DNA of 64,000 nt, taken from Parvularcula maris. GTDB lineage: Bacteria; Pseudomonadota; Alphaproteobacteria; Caulobacterales; Parvularculaceae. Below are positions 55,430 through 63,138 of the stretch, piece after piece; the stretch's first letter is position 1; each line of letters begins with the position of its first letter. The position numbers and the translations under genes are program-made. Below the pieces are notes generated by a model. The model worked only from the letters and a program-made list of their open reading frames with translations. It was not told where the DNA came from and did no database searches. The stretch lies in assembly GCF_024505085.1 (NCBI RefSeq), contig NZ_JANIBC010000001.1, positions 310,001 through 374,000 on the forward strand, read 5' to 3'.

Positions 55430-56125
55430 CTAGGCCGTGGCCATCCGGTCGCCGAGGACGAAGGCGTAGATGGCGACGAAGTGGCAGATGCTGCCCGCCA
55501 GGACGAAGACGTGGAAGATGGCGTGGGTGTATTTGCGCGACTTCCAGGCGAAGAAGCCGGCGCCCACGGTGAAGCAGATGCCGCCCGCCACGAGCCAGGC
55601 GAAGCCGCCCGCTGAGAGGTTCTTGAACAGAGGGTAGGCGACGAGGATGGCGATCCAACCCATGCCGACATAGCCGGCGAGGCTCAGCCAGTCATATTTG
55701 CGGATACTGCCCTCGGCGAAGTGCAGCACGAACTTCAGGATGATGCCGACCACGGCCAGGGTCCAGACGGTGATGAGGATCGTCAGCCCCGTTCCCGTCG
55801 GCAGGGTGATCAGCGCGAAGGGCGTGTAGGAGCCCGCGATCTTCAGATAGATGGCCGCGTGGTCCACCACTTCGAGGAAGGGCTGAAAGACCGACTTGAA
55901 GGCGGCGTGGTAGACGGTGGAGGCAAGATAGAGAAGAACCGCCGAGCCGCCATAGATGGAGACGGCGGTCACTTCCAAAGCGCCCCCTGTATTGGTGGCC
56001 TTGAGGACAAGGAAGACCAAGGCGACGACGGCGAGGATGATCCCCAGACCGTGGGTGATCACATGCCAGACTTCTTCGGCGGCGGTGTGGGCTCTCTCTG
56101 CGGCGTTGGCGAAACTCGTAACCAT
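55430..56125 (-). CDS. Hemolysin III/YqfA (TrhA) family membrane protein
   Basis: 231 residues with seven membrane helices. PAQR-type signatures: EEVWHVITHGLGIILAV near the start, YLASTVYHAAFKS, VVDHAAIYLKIAGSYTPFAL (read in parts) and FHVFVLAGSICHFVAIY. These keep the His/Asp/Ser set of the family. Bacterial members are linked to membrane energetics and fatty acid handling; they are not proven toxins. Confidence 0.92.
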   Translation of the reverse strand: MVTSFANAAERAHTAAEEVWHVITHGLGIILAVVALVFLVLKATNTGGALEVTAVSIYGGSAVLLYLASTVYHAAFKSVFQPFLEVVDHAAIYLKIAGSYTPFALITLPTGTGLTILITVWTLAVVGIILKFVLHFAEGSIRKYDWLSLAGYVGMGWIAILVAYPLFKNLSAGGFAWLVAGGICFTVGAGFFAWKSRKYTHAIFHVFVLAGSICHFVAIYAFVLGDRMATA

Positions 56126-56289
56126 TCACTAACCCTAGCAAGTTCCCGGCCAAGCGGGGATTAAACCTGTCGTGAGGAGAAACACGCTGGGTTTCAGAAC
56201 GTGCGGGAGCAGCGGTTTCACGGATCGTTGTTTGTTTTCAGACGCTTTTACGCAGTGGAGGCGAAGCGCAGACCGTGAGATTCTCTCCT

Positions 56290-56470
56290 GAAGCCTGTCA
56301 AATGTCCGCCGGTGGGAGATGTGTCCCACGGTCGGGGCCGTGGGAAGCGTTAGAAGGAGGGCGGAGCGCTGCCACTACAGACCCTTCGAAGCGCGACGGT
56401 GGAACGGGAAGGCACCTAAGCAGGTGCCCGGACCTTATGGTCCGCGCCATCGCAGCGCCCTTGGCGCATG
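56290..56470 (+). ncRNA. Candidate structured RNA, 6S-like
   Basis: No protein frame fits here, but hairpins follow each other: CCCACGG/CCGTGGG around TCGGGG (56325-56344) followed by AAGC; GGCACCT-AAGC-AGGTGCC (56411-56428); and GGACC-TTAT-GGTCC (56430-56443). The order TCCGC, GGTGGGAGATG, hairpin, GGGAAGC, AGAAGG resembles the apical part of 6S RNA, which binds sigma-70 RNA polymerase. An alternative pairing GTGGGA/TCCCAC (56312-56329) competes with the first hairpin. Orientation and ends are guesses. Confidence 0.35.
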
Positions 56471-56481
56471 AGATCGAGGAT

Positions 56482-56512
56482 CTACCATTCCGGCCTCCGG
56501 CCGGAATGGTAG
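56482..56512. repeat. Perfect 14 bp palindrome overlapping the tRNA 3' end
   Basis: Arms 56482-56495 (CTACCATTCCGGCC) and 56499-56512 are exact complements around a three-base loop. On the minus strand the first arm contains the CTACCA end of the tRNA, so the hairpin begins inside the tRNA. It may be a terminator or a processing signal; no T-run follows. Confidence 0.6.
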
Positions 56513-56583
56513 CGGAGGAGGGACTTGAACCCCCGACACGCGGATTATGATTCCGCTGCTCTAACCAACTGAGCTACTCCGCC
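56507..56583 (-). tRNA. tRNA-Met (anticodon CAT)
   Basis: 77 bases including an encoded CCA. Acceptor GGCGGAG/CTCCGCT, D-arm AGCTCAGTTGGTTAGAGC, anticodon stem GCGGA with loop ATCATAA (anticodon CAT), T-arm GGGGGTTCAAGTCCCTC. The D-loop and acceptor fit elongator tRNA-Met rather than the initiator, which would have an unpaired first base. tRNA-Ile2 with a modified C34 cannot be fully excluded. Confidence 0.93.
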
Positions 56584-56784
56584 AGAGCTGCCGCATATGG
56601 CGGGGCGGCGCTGGGCAGTCAATATGTTTGAGACGCGCGCGGCTGCCCTGCGGGATGGCGGTTTGCTACATTTTGCGACAAAGCCGCGCTCGTTTTGGGA
56701 TCGGGCTGCGACAGGGGCGGGCGAGTGTGTGGTCATGGCGGACGGCAGAGCCTTTCGCCCCAACAGAAGAGAAAGGACCAACCC

Positions 56785-57177
56785 ATGACCAAACTCGCGA
56801 TGATCCTCGGCACTGCTGCGGCCGCCAGCCTGTTCTTCGCTGCCGACGCCTCAGCCCAGAAGGAGCGCCCCGAAGGCCCGATCGCCAAGGAGGACATGCT
56901 GGAGAAGGTGCGCGAGCGCTTCGAAGGCATGGATGCGAACGCCGACGGCTTTATCGGCTCCGATGAGGTCGGCGAGGGCCGCCGCGCGCGCTTCGCCCAG
57001 CGCATGATTGAGGCCCAGGACAAGAACGAGGACGGCTTCGTCAGCCTTGAGGAGATGCTGGCTGCGGCGGAGGCCCGCTTCGACCGGGCGGATGCCGATG
57101 GCGACGGCATCCTGACCGAAGAAGAGCGCGAGGCGATGCGCGGCGACAAGCCTCGCCGCCGCGGGCGCCGCGGCTAA
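56785..57177 (+). CDS. Periplasmic EF-hand calcium-binding protein
   Basis: 130 residues from the ATG at 56785 (MTKLAMILGTAAAASLFFA, cleavage after DASA). Three EF-hand loops are visible: DANADGFIGSDE, DKNEDGFVSLEE and DADGDGILTEEE, then a basic tail RRRGRRG. It should bind calcium in the periplasm. Eight bases after its stop begins a response regulator and then its kinase, suggesting one operon in which calcium is sensed or buffered. Confidence 0.85.
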   Translation: MTKLAMILGTAAAASLFFAADASAQKERPEGPIAKEDMLEKVRERFEGMDANADGFIGSDEVGEGRRARFAQRMIEAQDKNEDGFVSLEEMLAAAEARFDRADADGDGILTEEEREAMRGDKPRRRGRRG

Positions 57178-57185
57178 AACGACCT

Positions 57186-57902
57186 GTGACGGGCTCGCCT
57201 CGCATCCTCCTCGTCGATGACGAGCCCTCGATCAGGGAGCCTCTGGCTGCGTTCTTGAAGGTGGAGGGGTTCGTCCCTACCCCTGCGCCGGACGCAGCCG
57301 AGGCTCGCCGTCTTCTCACCGGTGAGCGCTTCGACCTCGCCCTGGTCGACGTGATGATGCCGGGGGAGGACGGGCTCAGCCTCGCCAAGCATCTGGTGGC
57401 CGAGCACGACCTTCCGGTGATCCTTCTGACTGCCAAGACCGACGATATCGACCGCATTGTCGGCCTCGAGCTCGGCGCGGACGACTATGTCGGCAAGCCC
57501 TTCAATCCCCGTGAGCTGACCGCCAGGATCAAGGCGGTGCTGCGCCGGGCGGGGCGGGCGAGCGGCGCCGAGGAGGAAGCTGGTGCCGAGCTGCGCTTCG
57601 ACGACCTGGTCCTCAGCCCCGAAGAGATGACCCTCACCGGGCGCGGGGGCAAGGCGATCGAGCTGACCGGCGGCGAGTTCAGGCTGCTTCTGGTGCTGGC
57701 CGAGCGGGCGGGCCGGGTGGTCAGCCGCGACGACCTCCTGGAGCTGACCCAGAACCGCACCGCGCAGATCTTCGACCGCTCCGTCGACAACCAGATCAGC
57801 CGCCTCCGCCGCAAGGTGGAGCGCGACCCTGGCAAACCGAGCCTCATCAAGACCGTCCGCGGCGGCGGCTACAGCATGGCCGCGAAGGTGGAGCGCCGGT
57901 GA
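57186..57902 (+). CDS. OmpR/PhoB family response regulator
   Basis: 238 residues from a GTG at 57186. The receiver has RILLVDDEPS, phospho-acceptor Asp in LALVDVMMPGEDG, and Lys in YVGKPFNP. The C-terminal winged helix is of the OmpR type (GGEFRLLLVLAERAGRVVSR, FDRSVDNQISRLRRKVE). It overlaps the kinase start as GTGA. Target genes are unknown; the neighbouring EF-hand gene is a good candidate. Confidence 0.93.
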   Translation: MTGSPRILLVDDEPSIREPLAAFLKVEGFVPTPAPDAAEARRLLTGERFDLALVDVMMPGEDGLSLAKHLVAEHDLPVILLTAKTDDIDRIVGLELGADDYVGKPFNPRELTARIKAVLRRAGRASGAEEEAGAELRFDDLVLSPEEMTLTGRGGKAIELTGGEFRLLLVLAERAGRVVSRDDLLELTQNRTAQIFDRSVDNQISRLRRKVERDPGKPSLIKTVRGGGYSMAAKVERR

Positions 57903-59182
57903 GCCTGCCGCGTCTCGGTCTCGGCGGAAGGCTGGTGCTGATCCTCGCGGCGGTGGTGATCGCAGGGCAGCTCGTCAACGGCTTCCTTCTGGTCCGCGCC
58001 GAGCAGCGCGACGTGATCCGGCGCGCCGAAGCGGTGCTGGCCGACCGCCTGGTCCAGGCGGCGCTGGTCCACGAGGAGGACCGTCCTGGCGCGCGGCGCT
58101 TTCTCGGACGAAGAGGCGCGCGGATCAGGCAAGGCCCCCCTGAGATCGGCGAGCCGAACCCTTCCGCGACCGAGCAGCTCCGCGCGGCGCTGACCGAAGC
58201 GGGGGTTGCGGCGTCGAACAGCACGGTCAGAACGGTCGAGCGGGAGCGGGGCTTCGCCCTGATCGGTGCGGTCGAGCTCGGCGAGGGGCGGTGGCTGACG
58301 ACGCTCACCCCCATGCCGAGGCCCAGGAAGCTGCCCTGGCGGTTGATCGCCCTTCAGGCGGGGGTGCTGACCCTCGTTCTTCTGATACCGGCGGTCTGGC
58401 TCGCGCGCAGCGTGACGGCGCCGATGCGGACCCTGACGGCGGTGGCGGACGGGTTCCTCAGCGGCCGTCCGAGCCCGCCCCTGCCCACCCGCGGCCCCCC
58501 CGATGTGAGGGCGCTTGCGTCGGCGCTCGACACGCTGGAGAGCCGCGTGCTGGGTGCCTTAGAGCGGCAGTCGGTCATGCTGGGGGCGGTGGGCCATGAC
58601 CTCCGCACCCCGCTCGCCTCCTTGCGTATCCTGGTGGAGAGCGTCTCGGATGAAGCGCTCCGCCGCGAGCTGATCGGGGGCGTCGAGCGCATCGACCGCA
58701 CCCTTGCCGACATCCTCACCTTCGCCTCGTCAGGAGCGAGGCCGGATCTGGAGGAGATCCGCTGCGAGGCGCTGATGCGCCGGGCGGCGGAGGCCTATGC
58801 TGCGCAAGACGTGGTGGTGGAGAAGTGCCCCGGCGCGATCCTCGGTGCACCGGACGCGCTGCTCCGCGCGCTGCGCAACCTGATCGACAACGCCCTTCGC
58901 CACGGCGGCGGCAAGGCGCGGCTGAGCACCGAGGCCGGAGGCGACGAGATCCTTCTGATCGTGGAGGACCGGGGCCGCGGCCTTCCCGAGACGGAAGCGG
59001 CGAGGCTTCTCAGGCCCTTCGAGCGCGGTGACCGCTCGCGGTCCTCCGCAACCCCTGGGAGTGGGCTTGGTTTGAGCATCGCCGCCGCCATCGCAGAGGC
59101 CCACGGGGGCTGCCTGGAGCTGAAGCCGGCCGCGGGGGGCGGGACAAGGGCGTTGATTAGGTTGAAGAAACCTCAGATGTGA
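57899..59182 (+). CDS. Sensor histidine kinase partner of the OmpR-type regulator
   Basis: 427 residues from a GTG at 57899 overlapping the regulator stop. First membrane helix about 8-28, a periplasmic part (about 30-145), a second helix (about 153-175), HAMP, HisKA with H-box AVGHDLRTPLASLR, and HATPase (NLIDNALRHGGGKARL, VEDRGRGLPE, GSGLGLSIAAAIAEAHGG). Arg-rich periplasmic part. The layout is EnvZ/RstB-like. Confidence 0.93.
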   Translation: MSLPRLGLGGRLVLILAAVVIAGQLVNGFLLVRAEQRDVIRRAEAVLADRLVQAALVHEEDRPGARRFLGRRGARIRQGPPEIGEPNPSATEQLRAALTEAGVAASNSTVRTVERERGFALIGAVELGEGRWLTTLTPMPRPRKLPWRLIALQAGVLTLVLLIPAVWLARSVTAPMRTLTAVADGFLSGRPSPPLPTRGPPDVRALASALDTLESRVLGALERQSVMLGAVGHDLRTPLASLRILVESVSDEALRRELIGGVERIDRTLADILTFASSGARPDLEEIRCEALMRRAAEAYAAQDVVVEKCPGAILGAPDALLRALRNLIDNALRHGGGKARLSTEAGGDEILLIVEDRGRGLPETEAARLLRPFERGDRSRSSATPGSGLGLSIAAAIAEAHGGCLELKPAAGGGTRALIRLKKPQM

Positions 59183-59303
59183 CGCCGAAGGACCTTGCCA
59201 CGGCTTCGGGAAGCCCTCCAAGAAGGCGCTGCACATCCTTTGAGAGCATTATCGTGCCGCCGTGTTGGAATGAACCGAGTAGTCGCAGGGGTTAACCATC
59301 CGC

Positions 59304-60065
59304 ATGAGCCTGAAGTCCGAGCCGCTGTTCCGCCGCCTGTCCCACTATAGCAGCCTCGATGCCGAGCTGAACCAGCACCTGGAAGGTGTCTTCACCAGTC
59401 CCAGGCGGTTCGAGCCGGGCGAGACCGTGGTCGAGCGCGGCGACGAGGCCGCGGAGGCCTTCGTCGTGACGGAAGGCTGGGCATCGCGGTCCATCGACCT
59501 GCATGACGGGCGCAAGCAGGTGGTGAACTTCATGCTGCCCGGCGACATGTTCGACCTCCAGGTCTTCGTCGGCCAGAAGGCTGACCACACCGTCACCGCC
59601 CTTACCGAGCTGGAGGTGGCGGCGATCTCGCCGCAGCAGTTCATGGGTCTTTTTCGGGCCGACAACGCGCTCGGCTCCTCGATCTGGTGGTCGACGGTGC
59701 AGGAGGAGTCGATCCTGCGCGAGCAGATCGTCCGCAACGGGCGCCGCAGCGCCCGCGAGCGGGTGGCGCATCTGCTCCTGGAGCTCCATGCGAGGCTCGC
59801 CATTATCGGCGACGCCGAGCCCGACAGCTTTCAGATGCCGATCGGGCAGATGCATGTCGCCGACGCGCTGGGGCTCTCCTACGTTCATGTCAGCCGTGTG
59901 TTCAGCTTCCTCGAGAAGTCCAACCTCATCTCCCGCGCGCGCTCCGAAGTGGTGTTCCGCAACCGCGAGGCGCTGGAGGAACTAGCTGATTTCAGTACCC
60001 TCTATCTTCACCTCGATGCCGAAAACGTGCGCTTGCCGAGCTTCGCCAACGGCGTCTCCGCCTAG
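59304..60065 (+). CDS. Crp/Fnr family transcriptional regulator
   Basis: 253 residues. It has a cyclic-nucleotide-binding-type beta-roll (FEPGETVVERGDEAAEAFVV, FMLPGDMFDLQVFVGQ) and a C-terminal winged helix (MHVADALGLSYVHVSRVFSFLEK, read in parts). No N-terminal Cys cluster, so it is not an oxygen-sensing FNR. The ligand is unknown. It stands between the EF-hand/two-component operon and the stress-response genes. Confidence 0.9.
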   Translation: MSLKSEPLFRRLSHYSSLDAELNQHLEGVFTSPRRFEPGETVVERGDEAAEAFVVTEGWASRSIDLHDGRKQVVNFMLPGDMFDLQVFVGQKADHTVTALTELEVAAISPQQFMGLFRADNALGSSIWWSTVQEESILREQIVRNGRRSARERVAHLLLELHARLAIIGDAEPDSFQMPIGQMHVADALGLSYVHVSRVFSFLEKSNLISRARSEVVFRNREALEELADFSTLYLHLDAENVRLPSFANGVSA

Positions 60066-60098
60066 CCAACGGGGGCGGTAACAGGCTAGAGAAGTTCC

Positions 60099-60512
60099 AT
60101 GCTGTCGTATCCGGACCCATCCAGCGGACAATTGCAGGCGAGGCTGAGCCGCTTCGCCCTGTGTATCGCTTCGTCCACCGCCGACGCCTACTCCGCCGTG
60201 GAGGAGGTCGGGCCGAAGAGCGATCTTGGTAACGCCCTGCTGGTCAAGGACGCGTTCCGAAGGGTGGTGTCCAGGCTCGACGGCGAGGACAACGTCCAGA
60301 CGACAGGCGCGCCGCCTCACTCCCTCGTCGCGCGGTACTCGTGCCTTCCCTACCACCAGCGCGTGGCCTTCGCCCTCGTGGTGATCGAGGAGTTCTCCTT
60401 AGAGGAGGCCGCCATGATCATGGGGCTGGGCGAGGAAGATATTCGTCAGTTGTTGCTGGCCGTCCGGGATTTTCTTTTTACATCCCACTGGTCGACGAAA
60501 TGTGACGCGTGA
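60099..60512 (+). CDS. Receiver-less PhyR-like sigma-mimic protein
   Basis: 137 residues. The N-terminal half (LQARLSRFALCIASSTADAY) and the C-terminal half (CLPYHQRVAFALVVIEEF, SLEEAAMIMGLGEEDIRQLL) match the sigma2-like and sigma4-like halves of the PhyR N-terminal domain, but there is no receiver domain after it. It lies 90 bases before the true phyR and in the same direction. PhyR works by its sigma-like part binding NepR when phosphorylated. A version without the receiver could bind an anti-sigma factor without needing a signal. Function inferred only. Confidence 0.6.
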   Translation: MLSYPDPSSGQLQARLSRFALCIASSTADAYSAVEEVGPKSDLGNALLVKDAFRRVVSRLDGEDNVQTTGAPPHSLVARYSCLPYHQRVAFALVVIEEFSLEEAAMIMGLGEEDIRQLLLAVRDFLFTSHWSTKCDA

Positions 60513-60545
60513 GGGTTTGTTCGCGGTGATGGTGTGTCAGGCGTT

Positions 60546-60570
60546 GGAACTTCTTGTCGCAGGGGCCGTT
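60546..60570 (+). promoter_or_regulatory. EcfG-type promoter of phyR
   Basis: GGAAC (60546-60550), 16 bases, CGTT (60567-60570): an exact match to the alphaproteobacterial general-stress sigma consensus. It lies about 33 bases before the phyR start, the right distance for a promoter. Confidence 0.75.
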
Positions 60571-60602
60571 GGTGGCGGTAGGCTAATGAGGCGAAACCGC
60601 GC

Positions 60603-61364
60603 GTGCTGAACATCATGACCAGACCGCCCCTAGGCGTCGTTCGGCAGTTTTCGCGCGCCGTCTTCGCCGACCGCCTCATCGGTGACGAGCTGATGCGCAT
60701 GACCATGGCGCGCGTCTCGATCGACCCGGCCAGCTCTTCCTCTTCCGTTGTCGACGTGATGTCGGCCTTCCTCCATTCCTGGCGGATGGCATTGAAGGAA
60801 CGGCCTGCCCGCCCCGTGTTGTTCTCGGATGCGGCCCTGATCGACGCGCTGCCCGAGCCTCCCGATGATGGCCGCCTGCTTCTTCTCATGTGCGACGTGA
60901 TGGGGCTGATGCCGCACCAGGCCGCTCAGGTGATCGGTATTGAAGAGGACCCCCGAGCCGTTCTGCGCAGGGCGCGCCACGATCTTCGGATCGAAAAGCG
61001 CGCCAGGGCGGTGGTGGTCGAGGACGAGCCCCTCATCGCTGCCGACATCCGCGGTATTCTCGAACGACTGGGCGTCGAAGTGGCCGGTGAGGCCTCCTCC
61101 GCGGCTGAGGCCGTGCGCGTTGCCACCGACAGCCGACCCGACATCATCCTCGCCGACTACAATCTCGATGGGCGGGATACGGGCATCGACGCGGTCCTTG
61201 AGATCAATGAGACCCATGACTGCCCCGTGGTCTTCATCACCGGTTTTCCCGACCGAGTGCTGCAGGGCGACGAGATCGAGCCTGATTTTGTCATCTCGAA
61301 ACCCTATACGCCGGATAACGTGAGGGCTGCAGTGGTACACTGCCTTGACGCTCGCAGGGCCTAG
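60603..61364 (+). CDS. phyR: PhyR-type general stress response regulator
   Basis: 253 residues from the GTG at 60603 (an ATG at 60615 is possible). The N-terminal sigma-like domain (about 10-130) has FSRAVFADRLIGDELM and LLLMCDVMGLMPHQAAQVIG. The C-terminal receiver (about 135-253) has AVVVEDEPLIAADI, phospho-acceptor Asp in DIILADYNLDGRDTG, FITGFPD and the Lys of VISKPYTP. When phosphorylated, PhyR family proteins capture the anti-sigma NepR and free EcfG. The promoter upstream has the EcfG consensus, giving positive feedback. Confidence 0.88.
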   Translation: MLNIMTRPPLGVVRQFSRAVFADRLIGDELMRMTMARVSIDPASSSSSVVDVMSAFLHSWRMALKERPARPVLFSDAALIDALPEPPDDGRLLLLMCDVMGLMPHQAAQVIGIEEDPRAVLRRARHDLRIEKRARAVVVEDEPLIAADIRGILERLGVEVAGEASSAAEAVRVATDSRPDIILADYNLDGRDTGIDAVLEINETHDCPVVFITGFPDRVLQGDEIEPDFVISKPYTPDNVRAAVVHCLDARRA

Positions 61365-61425
61365 TTCCACAACCATTCCACTGGAATCAACGCAGTAGAT
61401 ATCCTTCCGGAGGGCGCCCGGCCGA

Positions 61426-61632
61426 ATGGCTTCGAACGAGAAACGTTTGTCCAAGCTCCAGATCCTCGTGACGGATTCGGAGCTTCAGAACATCGATGAC
61501 TGGCGCTTCGACAACCGTGCGGAGAACCGGTCCTCGGCTGTTCGCGAGCTGATTGCGCTCGGGCTGACGCTTTCGCAAGAAGAGCCTGAAGAGGCCGAGA
61601 AGCGCTTGAAGGACCTGCGCAGCGGTTCTTAA
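61426..61632 (+). CDS. Ribbon-helix-helix small protein
   Basis: 68 residues. KLQILVTDSELQNIDDWRF then ENRSSAVRELIALGL is the beta-alpha-alpha pattern of CopG/Arc-type ribbon-helix-helix proteins. They bind DNA as dimers. It lies between phyR and the HWE kinase, 38 bases before the latter, so it may regulate them. It does not look like NepR. Confidence 0.7.
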   Translation: MASNEKRLSKLQILVTDSELQNIDDWRFDNRAENRSSAVRELIALGLTLSQEEPEEAEKRLKDLRSGS

Positions 61633-61669
61633 ACGTCAAGCCTGCGCGGCGGCTGCCTAGAGAGCGAGC

Positions 61670-62611
61670 ATGGACGAGTTCGGTATCGTCAGTTTCAGTG
61701 TTCCCTTGCGGTGGAGCGCCGAGATCAAAGAGCCGAAATTTCTGCAGCTGCTTCATCGCCAGGCCCCCACCACGTTGAGGGCGGTCTGGTCCGCAATACC
61801 GAAGACCGATCGGGAGCACCTCTCCAAGCTGCTGCGCCGCGTCTTCACCGGAGCCACGGTGGTCAACGCACTCGTTCCCATACGCGGTTCGAACGGAACG
61901 ACGGACCTCCTCGTCAGGGGCCGGGTCAGCGGGGAGGGGCAGCACCGTCTGATCGAGGGGGTTCTGGCCGACATCTCCAGCGAGACGTCCTCCATGCGCT
62001 CGCATGAGGTGGCATCAAGGGACCGCGCGACCCTCGCCGTGCAGGAGCTCAACCACCGGGTCCGCAACATCATGTCGGTGGTGACCGCGCTGATCACGCT
62101 CTCGGGCCGCTATGCCGAGGACGTCGAGGACTTCTCCAGGGCTACCCTTGGCCGGATCCAGGCGCTGAACGTCGCCTACTCGAACACCGGCATCGACCCT
62201 ATCAACCCGCACCTTCTTCGCCAGACCGTGGATCTGCGGACCCTGGCCGAGGGGGTGCTGGCGCCCTTCGCCTACTCTAGGGCTTCGTTGTCTCTCTCCT
62301 CCGCGCCCCTCTACCTGTCGCCCGGCCAGGCCTCGGCCGTGGGGCTGATCCTCTACGAGCTCGGCAGCAACGCCGCGGAGCACGGCGCGCTTCGCAGCCA
62401 AGGGGGTAGGGTCTGTGTCGACTGGCAGAACCAAGGCCCGCGCTTTGAGATCACCTGGCGCGAGCGGGGCGGGCCGCAGGAAGAAGCGTTCGTCGACGGC
62501 TTCGGCATCTCGATCATCAAGCTCTTCTGCCGCAACTACCTCAACGGCGAGGCCACCTGGGACCACAAGGACGGCGCCCTGACCGTAAGCCTGCGGGGCT
62601 TCGAGAACTAG
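61670..62611 (+). CDS. HWE-family sensor histidine kinase
   Basis: 313 residues, soluble. The N-terminal 1-110 region is PAS-like. The H-box is VQELNHRVRNIMSVVTALI (His near 129). The ATPase part has LYELGSNAAEHGALRS and FEITWRERGGP: the WxE motif that, with the H-box Arg, names the HWE family. These kinases commonly phosphorylate PhyR. It shares the direction and locus of phyR, so it is the likely cognate kinase. Confidence 0.88.
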   Translation: MDEFGIVSFSVPLRWSAEIKEPKFLQLLHRQAPTTLRAVWSAIPKTDREHLSKLLRRVFTGATVVNALVPIRGSNGTTDLLVRGRVSGEGQHRLIEGVLADISSETSSMRSHEVASRDRATLAVQELNHRVRNIMSVVTALITLSGRYAEDVEDFSRATLGRIQALNVAYSNTGIDPINPHLLRQTVDLRTLAEGVLAPFAYSRASLSLSSAPLYLSPGQASAVGLILYELGSNAAEHGALRSQGGRVCVDWQNQGPRFEITWRERGGPQEEAFVDGFGISIIKLFCRNYLNGEATWDHKDGALTVSLRGFEN

Positions 62612-62628
62612 GGCCGAGCATACCTCAC

Positions 62629-62658
62629 AAAAAAGGGCGGCCGGAGCCGCCCTTTTTT
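62629..62658. terminator. Bidirectional terminator
   Basis: AAAAAAGGGCGGC-CGGA-GCCGCCCTTTTTT: a seven-base GC stem with an A-run on one side and a T-run on the other. It can end both the kinase transcript (plus) and the entericidin transcript (minus). Confidence 0.9.
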
Positions 62659-62678
62659 CGTTTCAGTAGAAGTTCGGC

Positions 62679-62810
62679 TCAGTTGCCGACTTCCTCGTCG
62701 ATCTCTTCGCCGACGCTCTCGATGTCCCGGCCCGCGCCCTGGATCGTCTCGCAGGCACAGAGGCCGGCGGAGAAGAGGAGCAGGGCGAACAGGCTGGCCA
62801 GTTTCTTCAT
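62679..62810 (-). CDS. Entericidin-like small lipoprotein
   Basis: 43 residues, too short for most gene callers. MKKLASLFALLLFSAG then LCAC (lipobox, Cys 20), followed by ETIQGAGRDIESVGEEI. The pattern C-x-T-x-x-G-x-G-x-D-x-x-x-x-G is the entericidin EcnA/B family, membrane lipoproteins linked to stress and stationary-phase lysis. A GGAAC-N17-GGTT signal (62866 to 62841, minus strand) could be an EcfG-type promoter. It lies between the stress kinase and the sigma factor genes. Confidence 0.8.
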   Translation of the reverse strand: MKKLASLFALLLFSAGLCACETIQGAGRDIESVGEEIDEEVGN

Positions 62811-62840
62811 AGGATCGTTCCCTTGTTTGAACCTGTGACC

Positions 62841-62866
62841 AACCCGCTCAACCCTGCGCCCGTTCC
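62841..62866 (-). promoter_or_regulatory. Possible EcfG-type promoter for the entericidin gene
   Basis: On the minus strand GGAAC (62866-62862), 17 bases, GGTT (62844-62841). One base differs from CGTT, and the spacing is one longer than the perfect phyR site. It lies about 30 bases before the ATG. Confidence 0.4.
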
Positions 62867-63027
62867 GCAGCGCCGAGCCGCATGGTGACGAAAGCCCTTT
62901 CCATCTGCCGATCTTAGTATGAGTGACATGAGTGGGTCATCCCTGTCACTCCGATCGGTGCGATGTGGTATAGTACTGAGAAGGTGTTCATAAGTGATGT
63001 CACCCATCATTATCAGGAAGATGAAGT

Positions 63028-63052
63028 GGAACGCTATCGGTTGGTAATAGTT
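63028..63052 (+). promoter_or_regulatory. EcfG-type promoter of the ECF sigma gene
   Basis: GGAAC (63028-63032), 16 bases, AGTT (63049-63052), one base from the consensus CGTT. It lies about 87 bases before the start codon. Autoregulation of the sigma gene is typical. Confidence 0.5.
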
Positions 63053-63138
63053 CTAGCGTCGGTTCACCACGCGATACTCTTTGACGAAAAAACCTGGTTC
63101 GATTAATTCTTTCTTCAGACCAAAGGTCGGAGCAGAGA

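Noticed and set aside
53887-55671. 594-codon minus-strand open frame
   Set aside because: Antisense to the prephenate-dehydratase-like gene and hemolysin III end; shadow.
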